DNA of 64,000 nucleotides, taken from Malaya genurostris. Taxonomy: Eukaryota > Arthropoda > Insecta > Diptera > Culicidae. The notes beneath the pieces are model-generated. The model was given only the letters and a program-made list of their open reading frames with translations, was not told where the DNA came from and did not search any database. The position numbers and the translations under genes were made by a program. The stretch spans positions 6,321,001-6,385,000 of the forward strand of contig NC_080571.1 of the NCBI RefSeq assembly GCF_030247185.1. Direction: 5' to 3'. Positions 32,747 to 44,683 of this stretch are shown here, one piece after another; the stretch's first letter is position 1; every line of letters begins with the position of its first letter.

Positions 32747-35443
32747 AGCTACGATCAGACTAGCCAGTTCATCTGTCACAGTTTATCTGCCACAGACAAG
32801 TAATTTTTCGGCCGTTTGGTCTGGCAATGTGATCACACTATTCACAGTTAAATGACTGCAACAGTCAAGTTTGATTTCCGTCAGTCAACACTTTGACAGT
32901 TGTTATGTTTGACTGTGACAGACTTTTTGAGCATGTCTGTATTGTGATTACACTGATCAGACAAATAAAACTGGTTACAGACTTAAATATATGGAGTGGG
33001 CTGTTTATTACAGTTTACACAGTGATCACATTGGAAGAAAGTTTGTGGGGCAGAGAACTTTTCACGGAATATTGCATTATGATAAAATATCGATCTGGAC
33101 TCACAAACGGGAGTTCGTTGCGTTGCTACTTGGTGTGTTGTGTTTCGAAGCAATTAAAGAAGGAATATAAACGTGCTCCGGTTTTTTTTACCTTTTTTAT
33201 AAATTTCAAAAATTGGTATAGAAATCGCTTTAGAAAATTTTTCCGAGGCCCGGAGACGTATGGTGGATTGGTTATTATTTTAGACAATTCCAAATACTGA
33301 ACTTTTCCACAGTTTTTAAAAATATGAAACCAAAACTCTTCGATGTATCTAAAAATCATTTGTTAACCAAGTATGAAGTGAGCGTTTATTTTGAATGAGA
33401 AAAAAATAGTCGAAATAGTTACCATCTTTCTGGCAATTTGTGGATACCTCGAGAATCAGACATCCCATTTTCGACTTCTTCGTAGGAATTGAAATGGTGC
33501 AAAGTTAATGCGTGGCTATTCGATAAAAACAAATGGTAGTCATTTTATTTAAATTCATATTTGTTTTCCTTTCTCTTTTATCTCTGAATGATTTACATTT
33601 CAAGTGATTATATAATAAAATTTTTCGTCTTTGTTACAGTACTTTGGTTGTTCTGTTTTTTATTTCCTATCTGTATCTTGGTTTACACTGATTTAGTGTC
33701 ATTTGATACAAATAGTATTCGGAAATAAATGAATACGACGGTGAGGGAGAAGCTCCGAGTCAAGAGCTTTCATTGTGTCCTTCTTGAACTTTGAGACTGA
33801 TTTTAATTTGACTCTGCAGTATTTTTCTTCAAATGCAAACATAATTCTAATGCTTTCCCCAAATCATCTCTTTCTAGTATAATACAAAATTCGACAATTT
33901 TTAAATGATGAAAATATGCGATGTTGTTTGTTCTATGACTATGATGTATATTCGATATGTTTAGCAGATGCCATAACAACAACAAAAATTGAGATTCTTT
34001 CGCATCGCATGTTCATTATCTACACGTTTGTGTCTTAATGCTCGCATCATACGGGTATATCTGCTATTACTAAAAAATCCGGAGTGGCACCGAGATCGAG
34101 AGCGTGAAAAAATATGTTTCGCAATTGTTAAGTATTCTTCACGCAACAATTACATTTTCAATAGATTGTAAAAGTGAGTGGTAGATTCAAAAATCAAATG
34201 CAATGAAAATCCATAGATTCATCCTACCTCCGTAAATATGACACTTAAAGAGTTGAAATTTTGGGAAGGTTGTCTCCAGTCCAAGCTCTTTCAAATATGG
34301 TATAACGGTATGAATTCGCTTTGGGGCAGAGTTCAGATTTGGACAGATCCACAATTTTATTACCGAACGCTTTGTAATCAATTCAATTATCGAACTAATG
34401 AACGAACGATAAGCTATTGGAAATTCGGTAAATATTCGCAAAATCTAGAAATTTTTTTTAAATAAGTGCATTTTCTGTTACCGTTCAGCATTTTTTATTT
34501 GGATTGGTAAATACTTTTTTCATTAATTCATTATTTAATTTTTCATAATTATTTCATCCAAGTACAAAGCAAAACGTTCCAGTACTATGCTTCTGGAGAT
34601 AAGAATTCTACGAAATATGCGATAAGCTTTATTATTTCGACCGGAAATGACGACATTGACAACGCAGTTCGGTGAGAAGTTAGTACACGTGGTTGAGAGA
34701 TAGAAGTGGGGTCTAATACTCGTTAATCGATTTCGATCGATTTTAAGTACTTTTGTGTAAAATAAACAATATTGGTGTATAGAACTAAAGAGCCGCAGTA
34801 TCGTATCCAAAGAGCCATGGGCTATCCTGATTCCCGGCTTCCTGTTCCTAAAATAGTGGTCATATACTCAAAAATGTAACTCACTCACTTTCCGTAGAGG
34901 TCGCTTGACCGATATTCACAAATTTAGGTTAAAATAAAAGGCCAAAACTCCTGAGCTTCTGAACTTTGCGCAGATGCAAGTGTTTAAAATTTCATTTTTT
35001 CCATTTCGAAAGCTATAAGTATTTAAAATTTAACCCGTCGTTTAAAGTACGATGGCCGAATCATATAAAATATTATAAAATTGACTAAAATCAATACAGT
35101 TTGTAAGTCATGTTAATAGATGGTCATTCGAGCCGACTTTATTTACACCGGTCGCAGAAGTTGTGTTTGGATGAAATAAACAAGTATTTGGTTGTCATAG
35201 AATCTGTGGCAGACAATTTCTGCACAACAGTTTCAGACACAGTCAAATTTGTCTGTACAGTCATCAACTGTTTGTCTGTCGACTTTGATCACACTGTGAT
35301 TACATTGTCACAGATAATCTGCACACTTTGACTGCACACAGATGGACAGTCAAGCCGATTTTGACTGCTTGCAGACAACTGCGAACCGATTACACTATGA
35401 TGCACAAGTTTGTGCAGATAAAATGGATAATGTAATCTTACCT
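32747..35443. mobile_element. Element G: 2.7-kb non-coding element with TAA TSD
   Basis: Flanked by TAA on both sides (32744-32746 and 35444-35446); removing it rejoins the W sequence CACT.AGTG.ACTAAGAAGG. The ends AGCTACGATCAGACTAGCC and inverted AGGTAAGATTACATTATCC are weakly similar. Both terminal 250-bp regions are crowded with CTGTNACAG/CTGCACA-type words. The interior holds an R-family piece (about 34835-35190) and a W-related fragment (about 33165-33260), but no transposase. A 3-bp TWA-like duplication points to the PIF/Harbinger type; this is an inference. Confidence 0.6.
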
Positions 35444-35771
35444 TAAGAAGGGTTTTTTTTTAGATTACATCACTCTTCTCATATAAATAGGCAACGTAAA
35501 TGCCAAGCGCTTGATTGGAAAAACGATACCGAGTATGTGACATAAACACTGAAGCATGCTTTTGTGAACCACTCAAATCAATCTGAATCAATTGGTGTCA
35601 AGAATAAGCCAAAATTAGTATCAGAAATTTTTTCATAAAATGATAAAAAATTCATGAGACTGCTTTGAAGAAAGAGAAAGGCATTATCACACCACTAGGT
35701 GGATTAAGAAGGGATTTTATTATAATTTGAAAGAAAAATCTGTGGATGGCTTATTTTCAATACACTCCTTA

Positions 35772-37069
35772 GTTGAAGAAATCGCATTTTTCTTGTCAAC
35801 ATCGATGATAGCCTACTGCTATTCTACAGCTATAGCCAATATTCGGGTAATGTGAAAAGTTCAATAGAAAACGTTTCCAGAAACACCCAGTGATGTGACG
35901 GAGCACATATAGAGCATATTCTCCGAAGCTGCATGCATGCATAAGTCAAACAACAAATGTTTACTTGTCCGCCCATCAGAATTATCGTCGGAGAGAAAAT
36001 GTAGGACCTTCCATAAACGGTACACGGGAAACCAGCATGTAAACACAATTCTAATTTATGTTGCACATAAGCATAAATTCCAACTCGTTAGAACCCACCT
36101 GTGCGGTTGGCTGTGGCGTTGCGTTTGGGAGATATGGACCGGACGCCGTGGGGCAGCCCGTTTTCCAGATTGCAATCCTGTATAACTTCGGACTCGACGA
36201 CGATCGCCATTTGCTTGATTGTTGTTCTGCATCTCGCCTGCCTAATAATAATTGAACCATCGGATTCCAGAGTGTGCCAACAAACGCACCAACACAGCAG
36301 CGTCTATTAAGCTCAAGTGAATGCTGATTGTCATCGGTTCGTAATGCGTGTGCCATTCCATTATGGGAATTGAGCTTAAGCGACCGTTTGAGTTCCATGA
36401 ATGAAGACAATTGACATTTTCCGAAGCCTACACAGGTACCAACGCGTGTAGGTGGTCCGTTGTAATAACATATGCTTACTGAAGGCGAACTTTGCTTATT
36501 TCAAGTGATAATAGTTGAACTAGTTTGCTTCAAGCTTAATTTGACCGTCTCAGTTCCTAGTATGGCTTCGGCAGCCTTCTCCCAATTACTAGAGTTGTAA
36601 TTTCTAATACCATAAGATAGCTGACGTGTCATCCGACATATTATGAAATTTGTATTTCAGATATCTAAATCGTCTTTTTTCGAAATAACCAAAATACATG
36701 GAGACTTAACAAACTCTTGATGACCATTACTAAAGAATTTTAAGTCGATGGCCATCAACTCAATTTGCTCCAGAGCGCATTTCGCATGAGAGATCGAATC
36801 GAAAACGGAGTTGACAGAACCCAGTCAGATTTCCATCAAACTTTTTGGACATTTAGACTTTGTCAGAAAAAGCCACTTCGCATACTTTGTTTCACTGAAT
36901 TTGATCTAAAATGTCTTCTCAAAAGGATCAACCTTTTTTCATATTTTGTTCAGTTGGATACCGTCCAAATCTGACAAACTTTTCAAAAGATTTCAAATGT
37001 GTATGCATCTAAAAGCAAGTCCATAGGAAACATTTGAGCATAATTTGACATGGGTGCACTCTTTTACAT
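35772..37069. other. No gene recognised
   Basis: 36060-36420 is higher in GC and unique-looking, but no frame on either strand (for example 36051-36410 minus) resembles a known protein. The rest is AT-rich. Confidence 0.4.
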
Positions 37070-37618
37070 GACGATCAAAGTTGGAAGATCTTCAATTTTG
37101 AAATATCACCATAAGGTAGAGGGGTAGAAGTACTGACTTGAGTACTTGAAATTTGCGAAATTAAGGACCATTTTAAACAAAAATTCTTCTGAAAGCGCAA
37201 ATGCTCTAAAATCAATATCTGATGCTCAAACAAAAAATCGCGTTTTGTTATGGCACTGGATATCAATATCTCTGACTATAGTAAACCGATTTTATTCACT
37301 TATGGTTTGTTGGATTATGTGTTACGATTTTAAGTAACAAGATAGTATACAAAGTCAATTGTCACAGATACTGCCAAAAAACTAAATATTTTGACATATA
37401 TCTTTGTATAACTAAAAAGTACACATCAGATCTCAAAAACATTCGATTGCGTTCTGGCTGCCGAGAAAACCTTTCATTTGCGTCTAGCTTTTTCAAAATC
37501 GATTCAGTATTTGTATTTGAATCTCTAAGAAAATCGGAGCGAATTCTATACCTATTTTTTACAATTATAGAAAAGGCAAAACAGTTTTTTCGAGTAATTT
37601 GGTTCCTTTTAGATTACA
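37070..37618 (+). repeat. Short W relic, then unrecognised sequence
   Basis: 37070-37160 resembles the W interior block TTCGATCTTGAAAAAGCACC followed by a G-rich run and GTACTTGAAATT. From 37161 to 37618 nothing is recognised. Confidence 0.45.
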
Positions 37619-38126
37619 GTCTAGATCAGGGGTTCCCAAAGTGGTCGATATATCCTTTTTGGGGGATCAACGTAAACGAAAACTGACTATAGAAATCGAC
37701 CCCTTATTGTTTGATATAAGTGTTTTGTTTTTCTCATAAATACGTTTATTTCATAGGCAATATACATAAGCTTTTCTTCGCCGTGGCATCCACAATACAT
37801 AGTAATTTAAACCTAATACATTTCGAATATCATATTATTATTTTGGTATTCATTAGTTAATCTAAACACTGTTTTTATCAAGCGATTGGCTGCTATAAAT
37901 TACATTAAATAAAATACATTTATTTTGTACATGATCTTATAACTATTAGAGTTTTTTTTTGTATCAGTTCATCACTTTTATTCAATATCATATAGTTGGC
38001 TATTGGTTGAACTCATGGAAGAGAAAATAGTTTAACATAAAATAAAATTTAAATTGGAATTCAAATGAATTTAATGAAATGATAAAGATGTTTCATGTAT
38101 GGAAGGTCACGACAAGCAAGAATGTC

Positions 38127-38515
38127 TTAAACTGGAACATTGGATAGTCTACCTTGGGTACGCAAAGAATTTATTAGTTGAGATCTGACATCACGATACT
38201 CCACGCATGTCCAAACGACATGATCAATATCCCGATAATCTTCGCCACAAGCACAATGATTAGTTTCGGAAAGTCCAATTCGAAGGAGATGTGCATCTAA
38301 CGTGTAGTGATTGGACATGACATGACATGAATGAAATCCCTACTCACATCCAGTTCCTTGAACCATGCCTTTGTCGATATTTTCGGAATAATTGAGTGCA
38401 TCCACCGACCCAGATCATCTCTATCCCAAGAAGCTTGCCAGCTGGCAAGTGTTTTTTGGCGGGACTCGCTATAGAATTCGTTGAATCTCATAAATTTCAC
38501 CCTCAATAGCACCAA
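38127..38515 (-). pseudogene. ORF2 C-terminal remnant of the LINE
   Basis: Two minus-strand pieces encode the end of a Jockey-like ORF2: WDRDDLGRWMHSIIPKIST, KAWFKELDVSRDFIHVMSC (about 38440-38310) and then, after a frame change near 38310, SNHYTLDAHLLRIGLSETNH, CACGEDYRDIDHVVWTCVEY (about 38315-38180). The Cys-His-rich CxC...H...C pattern is the usual ORF2 tail. About 800 or more residues of endonuclease and polymerase that should precede it are deleted. Confidence 0.85.
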
Positions 38516-39560
38516 GTTTGGCTAAAAATTTGGTTTGTGAATTTGACAAACCAGGACGCACTGTTTTTGGTTTTAAATTTGGCTTTTTAGCTTTAACACG
38601 GGGATCTTTTTTAAAAGCTGTAATTTTAGGTGTCTTTTTTGGTATTTTGTGGTTTGTTAATCTCTTCTTAACAGACCCTTGAGGAGTGACAAACGAGGTA
38701 TCTTCACTATTCCCGTCCGGTGGGATATAAATGATCGTTTTAAGCATTTCTGCATATGTGCGCTTAGACCGTGCTTTTAAAGAAAGCTTCATTTTATCTT
38801 TACGAAACTTAAATGCAGCGCCTACTGAAAGATCAACATGAGGACTCTCCCCATAATAAACACATTTTTCAATATCTTTATCACAAAGATTATCCTTATG
38901 AGGCCCTTGACATTTCATGCATTTAGATTTATTACTACAATAAGTAGCTGTATGTCCGAATTTTTTACAGTTCGTGCAATTCATAACATGCAGTACGAAA
39001 AGCCGAACAGGAAGACGAATTTTATCGATATAGACATGGCTAGGCAACGCAGATCCGGCAAATGTTACGCGAAACGAATCTGAGGGACGATAAGACTTTT
39101 TTCCATCGACAATAGATGCTGAGTACAATTGCTTGCTCTCGAGTATCTTAACTCCCTCAAGCATGGAGTTTTTAAAACGACCAACTTCATTTTTAAGTAA
39201 ATCATCGGCTGTCAGACTTGCTTCAGTCACAACACCGTCAATTTCCACCTCCTTCGATGGAATGTAAACTCGATATTCAACAGCAAAAAATTTACAGGTT
39301 ACAATATTGTTTGCCTGTTTCAAATCGTCAATAACAACTCGAATTTTATCTCTATTAACTTTAGAAATTTCTATAACTTTTGAAAAATGTGATGTCAATT
39401 CCTTTGTAATTCGCATCAAATTTAATTCCTTTTCTTTTTTTCGAAAATAAACTATCCATGGCCCAGTGGTACCCTCTGGATAATGTTTAGCCCTTGGAGA
39501 ATTTAAGATTTTACTAGTATCCGGGATCGGATTCGGATGATCTTCCATGAGATCATCCAT
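38469..39560 (-). CDS. LINE ORF1 (gag-like, zinc knuckle) protein
   Basis: The open frame extends to 39596; I prefer the ATG at about 39560 (MDDLMEDHPNP), the second ATG in the frame. ORF1 proteins of Jockey-like LINEs bind element RNA and are needed for retrotransposition. The middle has the conserved KVNRDKIRVVIDDLKQANNI and IPSKEVEIDGVVTE blocks. Zinc knuckles follow: CTNCKKFGHTATYC (C-x2-C-x4-H-x4-C) and CMKCQGPHKDNLC (C-x2-C-x3-H-x4-C). A third knuckle is degraded: CVYYGESPHVDL has lost a Cys and its end. The C-terminus is Lys-rich and ends at 38469, near the deletion junction. The frame is open for over 360 codons, unusual in this window. Its last residues may differ from the family because of the junction. 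Confidence 0.82.
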   Translation of the reverse strand: MDDLMEDHPNPIPDTSKILNSPRAKHYPEGTTGPWIVYFRKKEKELNLMRITKELTSHFSKVIEISKVNRDKIRVVIDDLKQANNIVTCKFFAVEYRVYIPSKEVEIDGVVTEASLTADDLLKNEVGRFKNSMLEGVKILESKQLYSASIVDGKKSYRPSDSFRVTFAGSALPSHVYIDKIRLPVRLFVLHVMNCTNCKKFGHTATYCSNKSKCMKCQGPHKDNLCDKDIEKCVYYGESPHVDLSVGAAFKFRKDKMKLSLKARSKRTYAEMLKTIIYIPPDGNSEDTSFVTPQGSVKKRLTNHKIPKKTPKITAFKKDPRVKAKKPNLKPKTVRPGLSNSQTKFLAKLGAIEGEIYEIQRIL

Positions 39561-40189
39561 TACATTAACTGTTGTTTTGTGAATTAATAATATCAAAATG
39601 AAAACTTATGTATAGTAAGATTTCAGTTATAAGAGAAATAAAAAAAATTAAATTAAATTAAATCTACTTTGTTGCTGTTGTCTCTGTTACTCTATCGTAA
39701 AGAACGACGTGAAGCTCATCCAACGATTTCAAATTGGCAGTCTTCTGTCGTTTCCTGCTATCTCAGTTGCTCTGCCGTCGTTGTGGACACCACTGAACTT
39801 GGGGTGGTGCCTGTACCTCTGTGCGTATGAACGGGGTGGCCTTCGTTGTTAGCTTTCCAGTCCGGAAACGTCCCGAATATTGCCTTGGCTATTAGCACCA
39901 GCAGTTTTACCTACCTGCAACTGTTAACTCACGTGCAGTATAATCGAAATACAACCTCTTCGCTTGAATGGTTTTTACTGAATGATATAAGTTGTTATTT
40001 GAAATATTTACGCTAAAAAGTTGTGTTTATTTGACCATCCACAGGAATTGGTAAGTATTTTACATCAATATTAAAAAAGCAAGAAATTGAATTTTCAAAG
40101 GAATTTGTTGATGGGGGTCTGAGGCCTAAGTTAATTTTTAGTAAAGGGGTCCATGACCCAAAATAGTTTAGGAACCCTTGGTCTAGATC

Positions 40190-42035
40190 AATTTTGAACA
40201 ACAAAAAAAACCATAGTGGCTTTCTGTGACAAAGGATACATATTTAAAAAGTTTTATTAAAATCTGTCAACCTTCGATCGATCTGGCAATTGCGTTTATC
40301 TACTCGAAATTTTCAATTAAAGCTTATTCAATTATAATAAATCAAAACTATGTTGGCTGCAATTTGCCTAATATTTATTTGCCTAATTACTACCAAGAAA
40401 CCTAGCTTATCCAGGTGCGGTATTAATTTCCATAATTAGTTCTTTTTTCATTCAATTTTGGAATTAGCTCCCTTTAAAATAAGCATCTGAGCAGCTGAGA
40501 CTAAGGCTTTCCATGAGCCTCGGACAACTTGTCATCGTTTTTTTCTTTGTTGAAAGCTCATTACCCAAGGTTACACCAGCACTTGTCATCAGAAAAAAAA
40601 ATCTCCCATTATTTGTAACCAATGGACGCTAGAAAAAAAGTCTATTTCTTAACAGTCCAGTATGATTTGGCTGGCAGGAATCCAATTTTCACTAATGCAG
40701 CCACCTTTTCAGCACTTTCCATTTGCGACATAAATGTGTGAGTGTGCGAGTGTAACATTCCTACTGCTGAAACGACTGGCACTGCTTGAATGCATCATTG
40801 CGCATCTCATAATACTTATGGAAAGTATGAAGCAGTTTCAAGTGGCCCAGTTTTATTTTTTTCGTTTATAGCAGCGAAGTGAAAAGTAGAAACAGAAAGC
40901 CGAAAATGGAACTCAGACATTCGTCGATGGGAGCCCTGGAATACAACAACAACAACTACTACTACTACAAAAAAAAGCTCACTCAATCCATGTCGTATGT
41001 GCGAAAGCTGCCGGCTAAAATGGTTCGTTCCGGATGAGAATGGAAAAAAAACCTGCACTTCACCACCCTGACTTATCTGCAACCCCATGGCAACCGAGTG
41101 GGGCCGAGTGAAAAACTATTATCGTCATTGTTATTATCGTCATCATCGAGAGGCTTCTGGCGATTCGCTGCAATTTTTTTCTTCATTCAGCTTTCGTTCC
41201 GCTTGCCTGAATCGCCAAGTCTGAAGCCGCACACGTATTTTGTTTTCCCGTGGAAAACTTCGTCTGGCGGCCGAGGGCGAGGAAAAAACTCGGAAACCGT
41301 TCATTGTGCCGTCGTCATTATTGCAAATGTGATGAAATTGAATTGGAAGCTCATCCGGTGGTAATGACATTGGCAGATTCCAGTTTCCAGGAAGTTTCTT
41401 TGCCGCCGTGAACGTTAAGGTACGGATAGACTCGAACTTTGAACATTATGAGTATGACAACTCTCAAAATACAAATAAAAATTATCAACAAATTGTAGAT
41501 GGTTGGACTAAATTAGTGATTTCTGAATTCTAGAAAGTTTATAAAGTGTTTGTTTTTTTTTTTAAGATTTCGTTTCTAAGGTTTCTTGGAATCCTCAATA
41601 AGTATGCCGATAAAAAAAAGAAAAAAATTATTCTTTATTACTGTTGCTTTCAACGTTATCGAGATTCTGGTCGCCAACGAACTTTCTTCAAATAAATAAA
41701 TAAATAATTGAAGGTTTTCGTCAACAATAGGACTATGTGACTATTAGAAACTCATTGAGTTTGAATGTTGTGCATTTATTAAATGTTTATTAAGTATCGG
41801 TGAGATATCGAAGTTTCACCAACAAAAAAAGGGTTGCATTATATAAAAAATTATAGAGTGTAGGGTTACGATACCGTTCTTATAACCGTTTATATGAGAA
41901 AACCGATGCTCAAACGTGCAGTTTTAACCACCACTTCCAGCATTCGTCAGAGGGCCATCTCGGAATGCATTTTTCATAAGCTCTCAGTACGTATCACTCT
42001 AACCAAGGTGGATGAGTAATGACAAAGACATATCC
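40190..42035. other. No gene recognised
   Basis: 40690-41420 is less AT-rich, with low-complexity words (ACAACAACAACAACTACTAC near 40944; TTATTATCGTCATCATCG near 41131). Frames there translate to low-complexity peptides only. It may be host regulatory or intronic sequence. Confidence 0.4.
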
Positions 42036-42719
42036 GGAACAACATGAATATGAAATGCACCAAAAAGAAAACGTTTTAAAGGATTCCTAATAAAGTTAGA
42101 TGTAATCAAGGATGGCTTTTATCGTATCAAAGAACGCTATCTAGCAACTCTTCACACGAGTCAATTAGTGCCATCAAAGAGAGACGGATTTCATCTCAGC
42201 AACAAAAAATCGGCGTGGTTCATTTAACATAGAATGGACACCAGTGCGAGAGCGAATTTTCCTCGACGACCTGTCTGAGAATCACGAGTTAGCACGCTGC
42301 TGTGAGGATTCTCTCTGTAACAACAAACGATCGCTTATTCTCGTTTTACTATATTCTAACTATGTGCATATAACCTTTGTAACCTATGAAAATATCTGTG
42401 AATGCTCCACACCCGGGGTATAGTATGAGAATCATCAATTCGAATCATCGATTTGATTTTCTGCGACAATTGTCAACTTGCGATTCTCTCTTGGTAAATT
42501 CCACGCAGCGCCAATCATTGCCAGACCGTATATATTTTATTAAGGGCGGTGAAATACATAGAGTATGAAGTGGAGCGAAGAAATGTAGAAAAATTCTCTC
42601 ACGGTTCATGCATTGAGACGCAGCGAGTTCTTGTAGCATCTTCTACCAGATTGAAAATGTTGTATACAATGTAGAGAAATATCGAGCCGCTTTCTGTCAA
42701 ATTATCGGCAATCACCAAC
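42036..42719 (+). repeat. Decayed LINE ORF2 relic followed by unrecognised sequence
   Basis: 42055-42180 retains blocks resembling the 13690 LINE (KKKTFKGF, then TSQLVPSKR-like codons) with many changes. From about 42226 to 42719 no element or gene is recognised. Confidence 0.4.
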
Positions 42720-43010
42720 ACTGGATGTAATGTCACATAATATTAGAGGAAAATTCAGACAAAAATCATTGCAATCTTCAATTGAATCAATTCGCTCTCT
42801 ATATTAGTTAGTAAGTTAGTTTTTAAGTTACTTTTTCTCAATACACATCACAAGTAAATTTACAATTTTGTCCACAAAATATCACATAAATGTGGAAGAA
42901 AATGATATCGTAGTGGTAATAACCAAACCATGTATATAATAAAGCTGAAAAGTCACCGCTTGTGACTGAACGCCCAACTTAGGTCTTAACAATTAGAATT
43001 TAACTTTGGG
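42720..43010 (+). mobile_element. 5'-truncated LINE tail, sibling of 13690-14140
   Basis: It begins at the codons for DVMSHNIRGKFRQKSLQSSI and continues through ESIRSLY-stop and a 3' UTR closely similar to that at 13940-14120 (shared AATAACCAAACCATGTATAT-like and GCTGAAAAGTCACC words). Only the last 25 or so codons of ORF2 are kept. Confidence 0.82.
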
Positions 43011-43059
43011 ATCGATTCGTCGGTGAAAAAAATTACATTGCTTCAAATGACTGTTCCTG

Positions 43060-43495
43060 AATGAATTTTTATCTTTCGCTATAGAAAGTATATAGAGAAA
43101 CCCGACTTTTGATCGGAGCAGAAAAGTATGATATACTATTCGTGTCAGCCTGGCGAAGTCAAAAAATGTCTCTGTGTGTGTGCGTTTGGCTAGATTGAAA
43201 GCTACCATTGAGGTGTGGATCAACTCCAAAGATCAAGTGGCTGTAACTTCCGGAGACATTATCGTAGAAGTGACGTAACCAACGAAGCGAATTTTAATCT
43301 TTCTCTATAAAAAGGTGATAGAATTTCTGGAAAAGCCGACTTTTGATTGGAACTGCTGAGACCCCTAGTGTTGTACACCAATTCAATTCAGCTCGAAATA
43401 GGAGAATATCTGGGAGTGTAATTTTCAAAGATTCAAATCGTGAACACTGCTGGTTTTTAAGAGATAATGGCACAAGAGACGTAAACGACAAAATT
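43060..43495 (+). repeat. Two diverged W 5'-end copies in tandem
   Basis: CTTTCGCTATAGAAAG...CCGACTTTTGATCGGAGC (about 43073) and CTTTCTCTATAAAAAGG...CCGACTTTTGATTGGAAC (about 43300) are two successive W starts, each followed by the CATATACCATTCG-like and GTCTGTGTGTG-like blocks. Confidence 0.6.
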
Positions 43496-44683
43496 GGTCG
43501 TCAAATGGTGAGATAACTAAGTCCTCACAAGTCCCTATCTCATGCCTCCCCGAGCGTCTATGATGACATTGGGTCAATAGAACGGCGTCGACTGGGTGCT
43601 ATCGCCTTCTGCGTTAGTAGTAGAATGAAAGGGTGCGAAATGGCTTGTAGGTAGAAGCCCATCCCAAAGTGCAATGTTTATCATAGTATATTACAACATA
43701 TAATTTTGTTGTTTATTACATCATGTATTATTATTATTATTATTTTTATTATTATTATTATTATTGGAAGAGCGTAACTTACACTGCGACATTAACTGTT
43801 ATATTGTATAATAGCATATTGTTTCATATAATATCGTCTTACACTATTTTATGTTGTTATATACTATGTTGTATGGTATTATACTGCATTGCATTATATC
43901 ATATTATATTATATTATATTATATAGAATTCTATTATATTATGTAATATTGTATTGCATAATGTTGTATTATTTTATATTATAGGGTTTATTATGAGTAG
44001 TACTACGTACCTCTGCGCAAAATATAAATTTGTTTTCCTTATAAGTTATCATTTTTAAAGTAATCTTTTAACTGGTGAGCTTATTTCTCACTGGTTCCTG
44101 TTTCATGCCTACACGTGTGTCTGTGGTGACAATTGGTCGAGAGAATGCGTTGATGGCAGAATGAGAGGATGAGAAATGACATATAAATTCAAGTAATATA
44201 ATATCATAGCGTATCGCAACATATCATTTTATTTTTTCTATTATTTATTATATATTTCATTGTACTGTATTATATTGTTTTTAATTATTATTTTCATTAT
44301 TATATTTATTGTTATTATTATTATTTCGTCATCAATAATAATAACATATATTATTTTTATAGATGTGGATATTATTATTGTTATTAGAAGAGAAATATTC
44401 TACTTCCTGCAGTATTGCGAAGATAGAAGAGCATAACTGACACTCTACATTAACTGTTATTTTATATATTGTATGACATTGTGTTATATTATAGTATATT
44501 ATGTTATATTATATTATTTTGTAATCTATCATTTATCATTTTATGTTATATTAATTTCATTACACTATGTTTCATTGCATTTATCAATATAAAACATTTA
44601 TCACGAGGATGTAAAGGGGAGGGAGCATCAGGGCATCGGACGAATTGATGACTGGACGAGGGATTGTGGATAGATTACGTTGA
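43496..44683 (+). repeat. Repeat Y, copy 1 (modular, AT-rich)
   Basis: It is closely similar to 60356-61543, starting TGGTCGTCAAATGGTGAG and ending GACGAGGGATTGTGGATAG. Three GC-normal modules are separated by TTA/TATAT-rich linkers. The first two modules resemble each other (CATGCCTCCCCGAGCGTCTA versus CATGCCTACACGTGTGTCTG; both continue GGTCAATAG/GGTCGAGAG). It lacks the third tail segment present in copy 2. No coding frame. Confidence 0.75.

Larger units (their letters stand above)
37722..39982 (-). mobile_element. Jockey-like LINE with internal deletion, 10-bp TSD
   Basis: The LINE runs on the minus strand from 39982 (5' end CAGTAAAAACCATTCAAGCG) to 37722 (A-rich 3' end after AATAAACGTATTTATGAG). 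TGATATAAGT flanks it at 37712-37721 and 39983-39992. It contains a 5' UTR, ORF1, and then, after a junction near 38475, only the last part of ORF2. Endonuclease and reverse transcriptase are missing. An intact 5' end, an internal deletion and a clean target duplication suggest either insertion of an already deleted RNA or a later deletion. Confidence 0.88.
37627..40180. mobile_element. hAT-type MITE with 8-bp TSD, split by a LINE
   Basis: The ends CAGGGGTTCCCAAA and (inverted) CAAGGGTTCCTAAA are flanked by GTCTAGAT on both sides (37619-37626 and 40181-40188). An 8-bp duplication with TCTAGA in the middle and CAGGGG ends is characteristic of hAT elements. The MITE body is only about 283 bp (37627-37721 and 39993-40180). 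The remainder is an inserted LINE. Confidence 0.92.
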
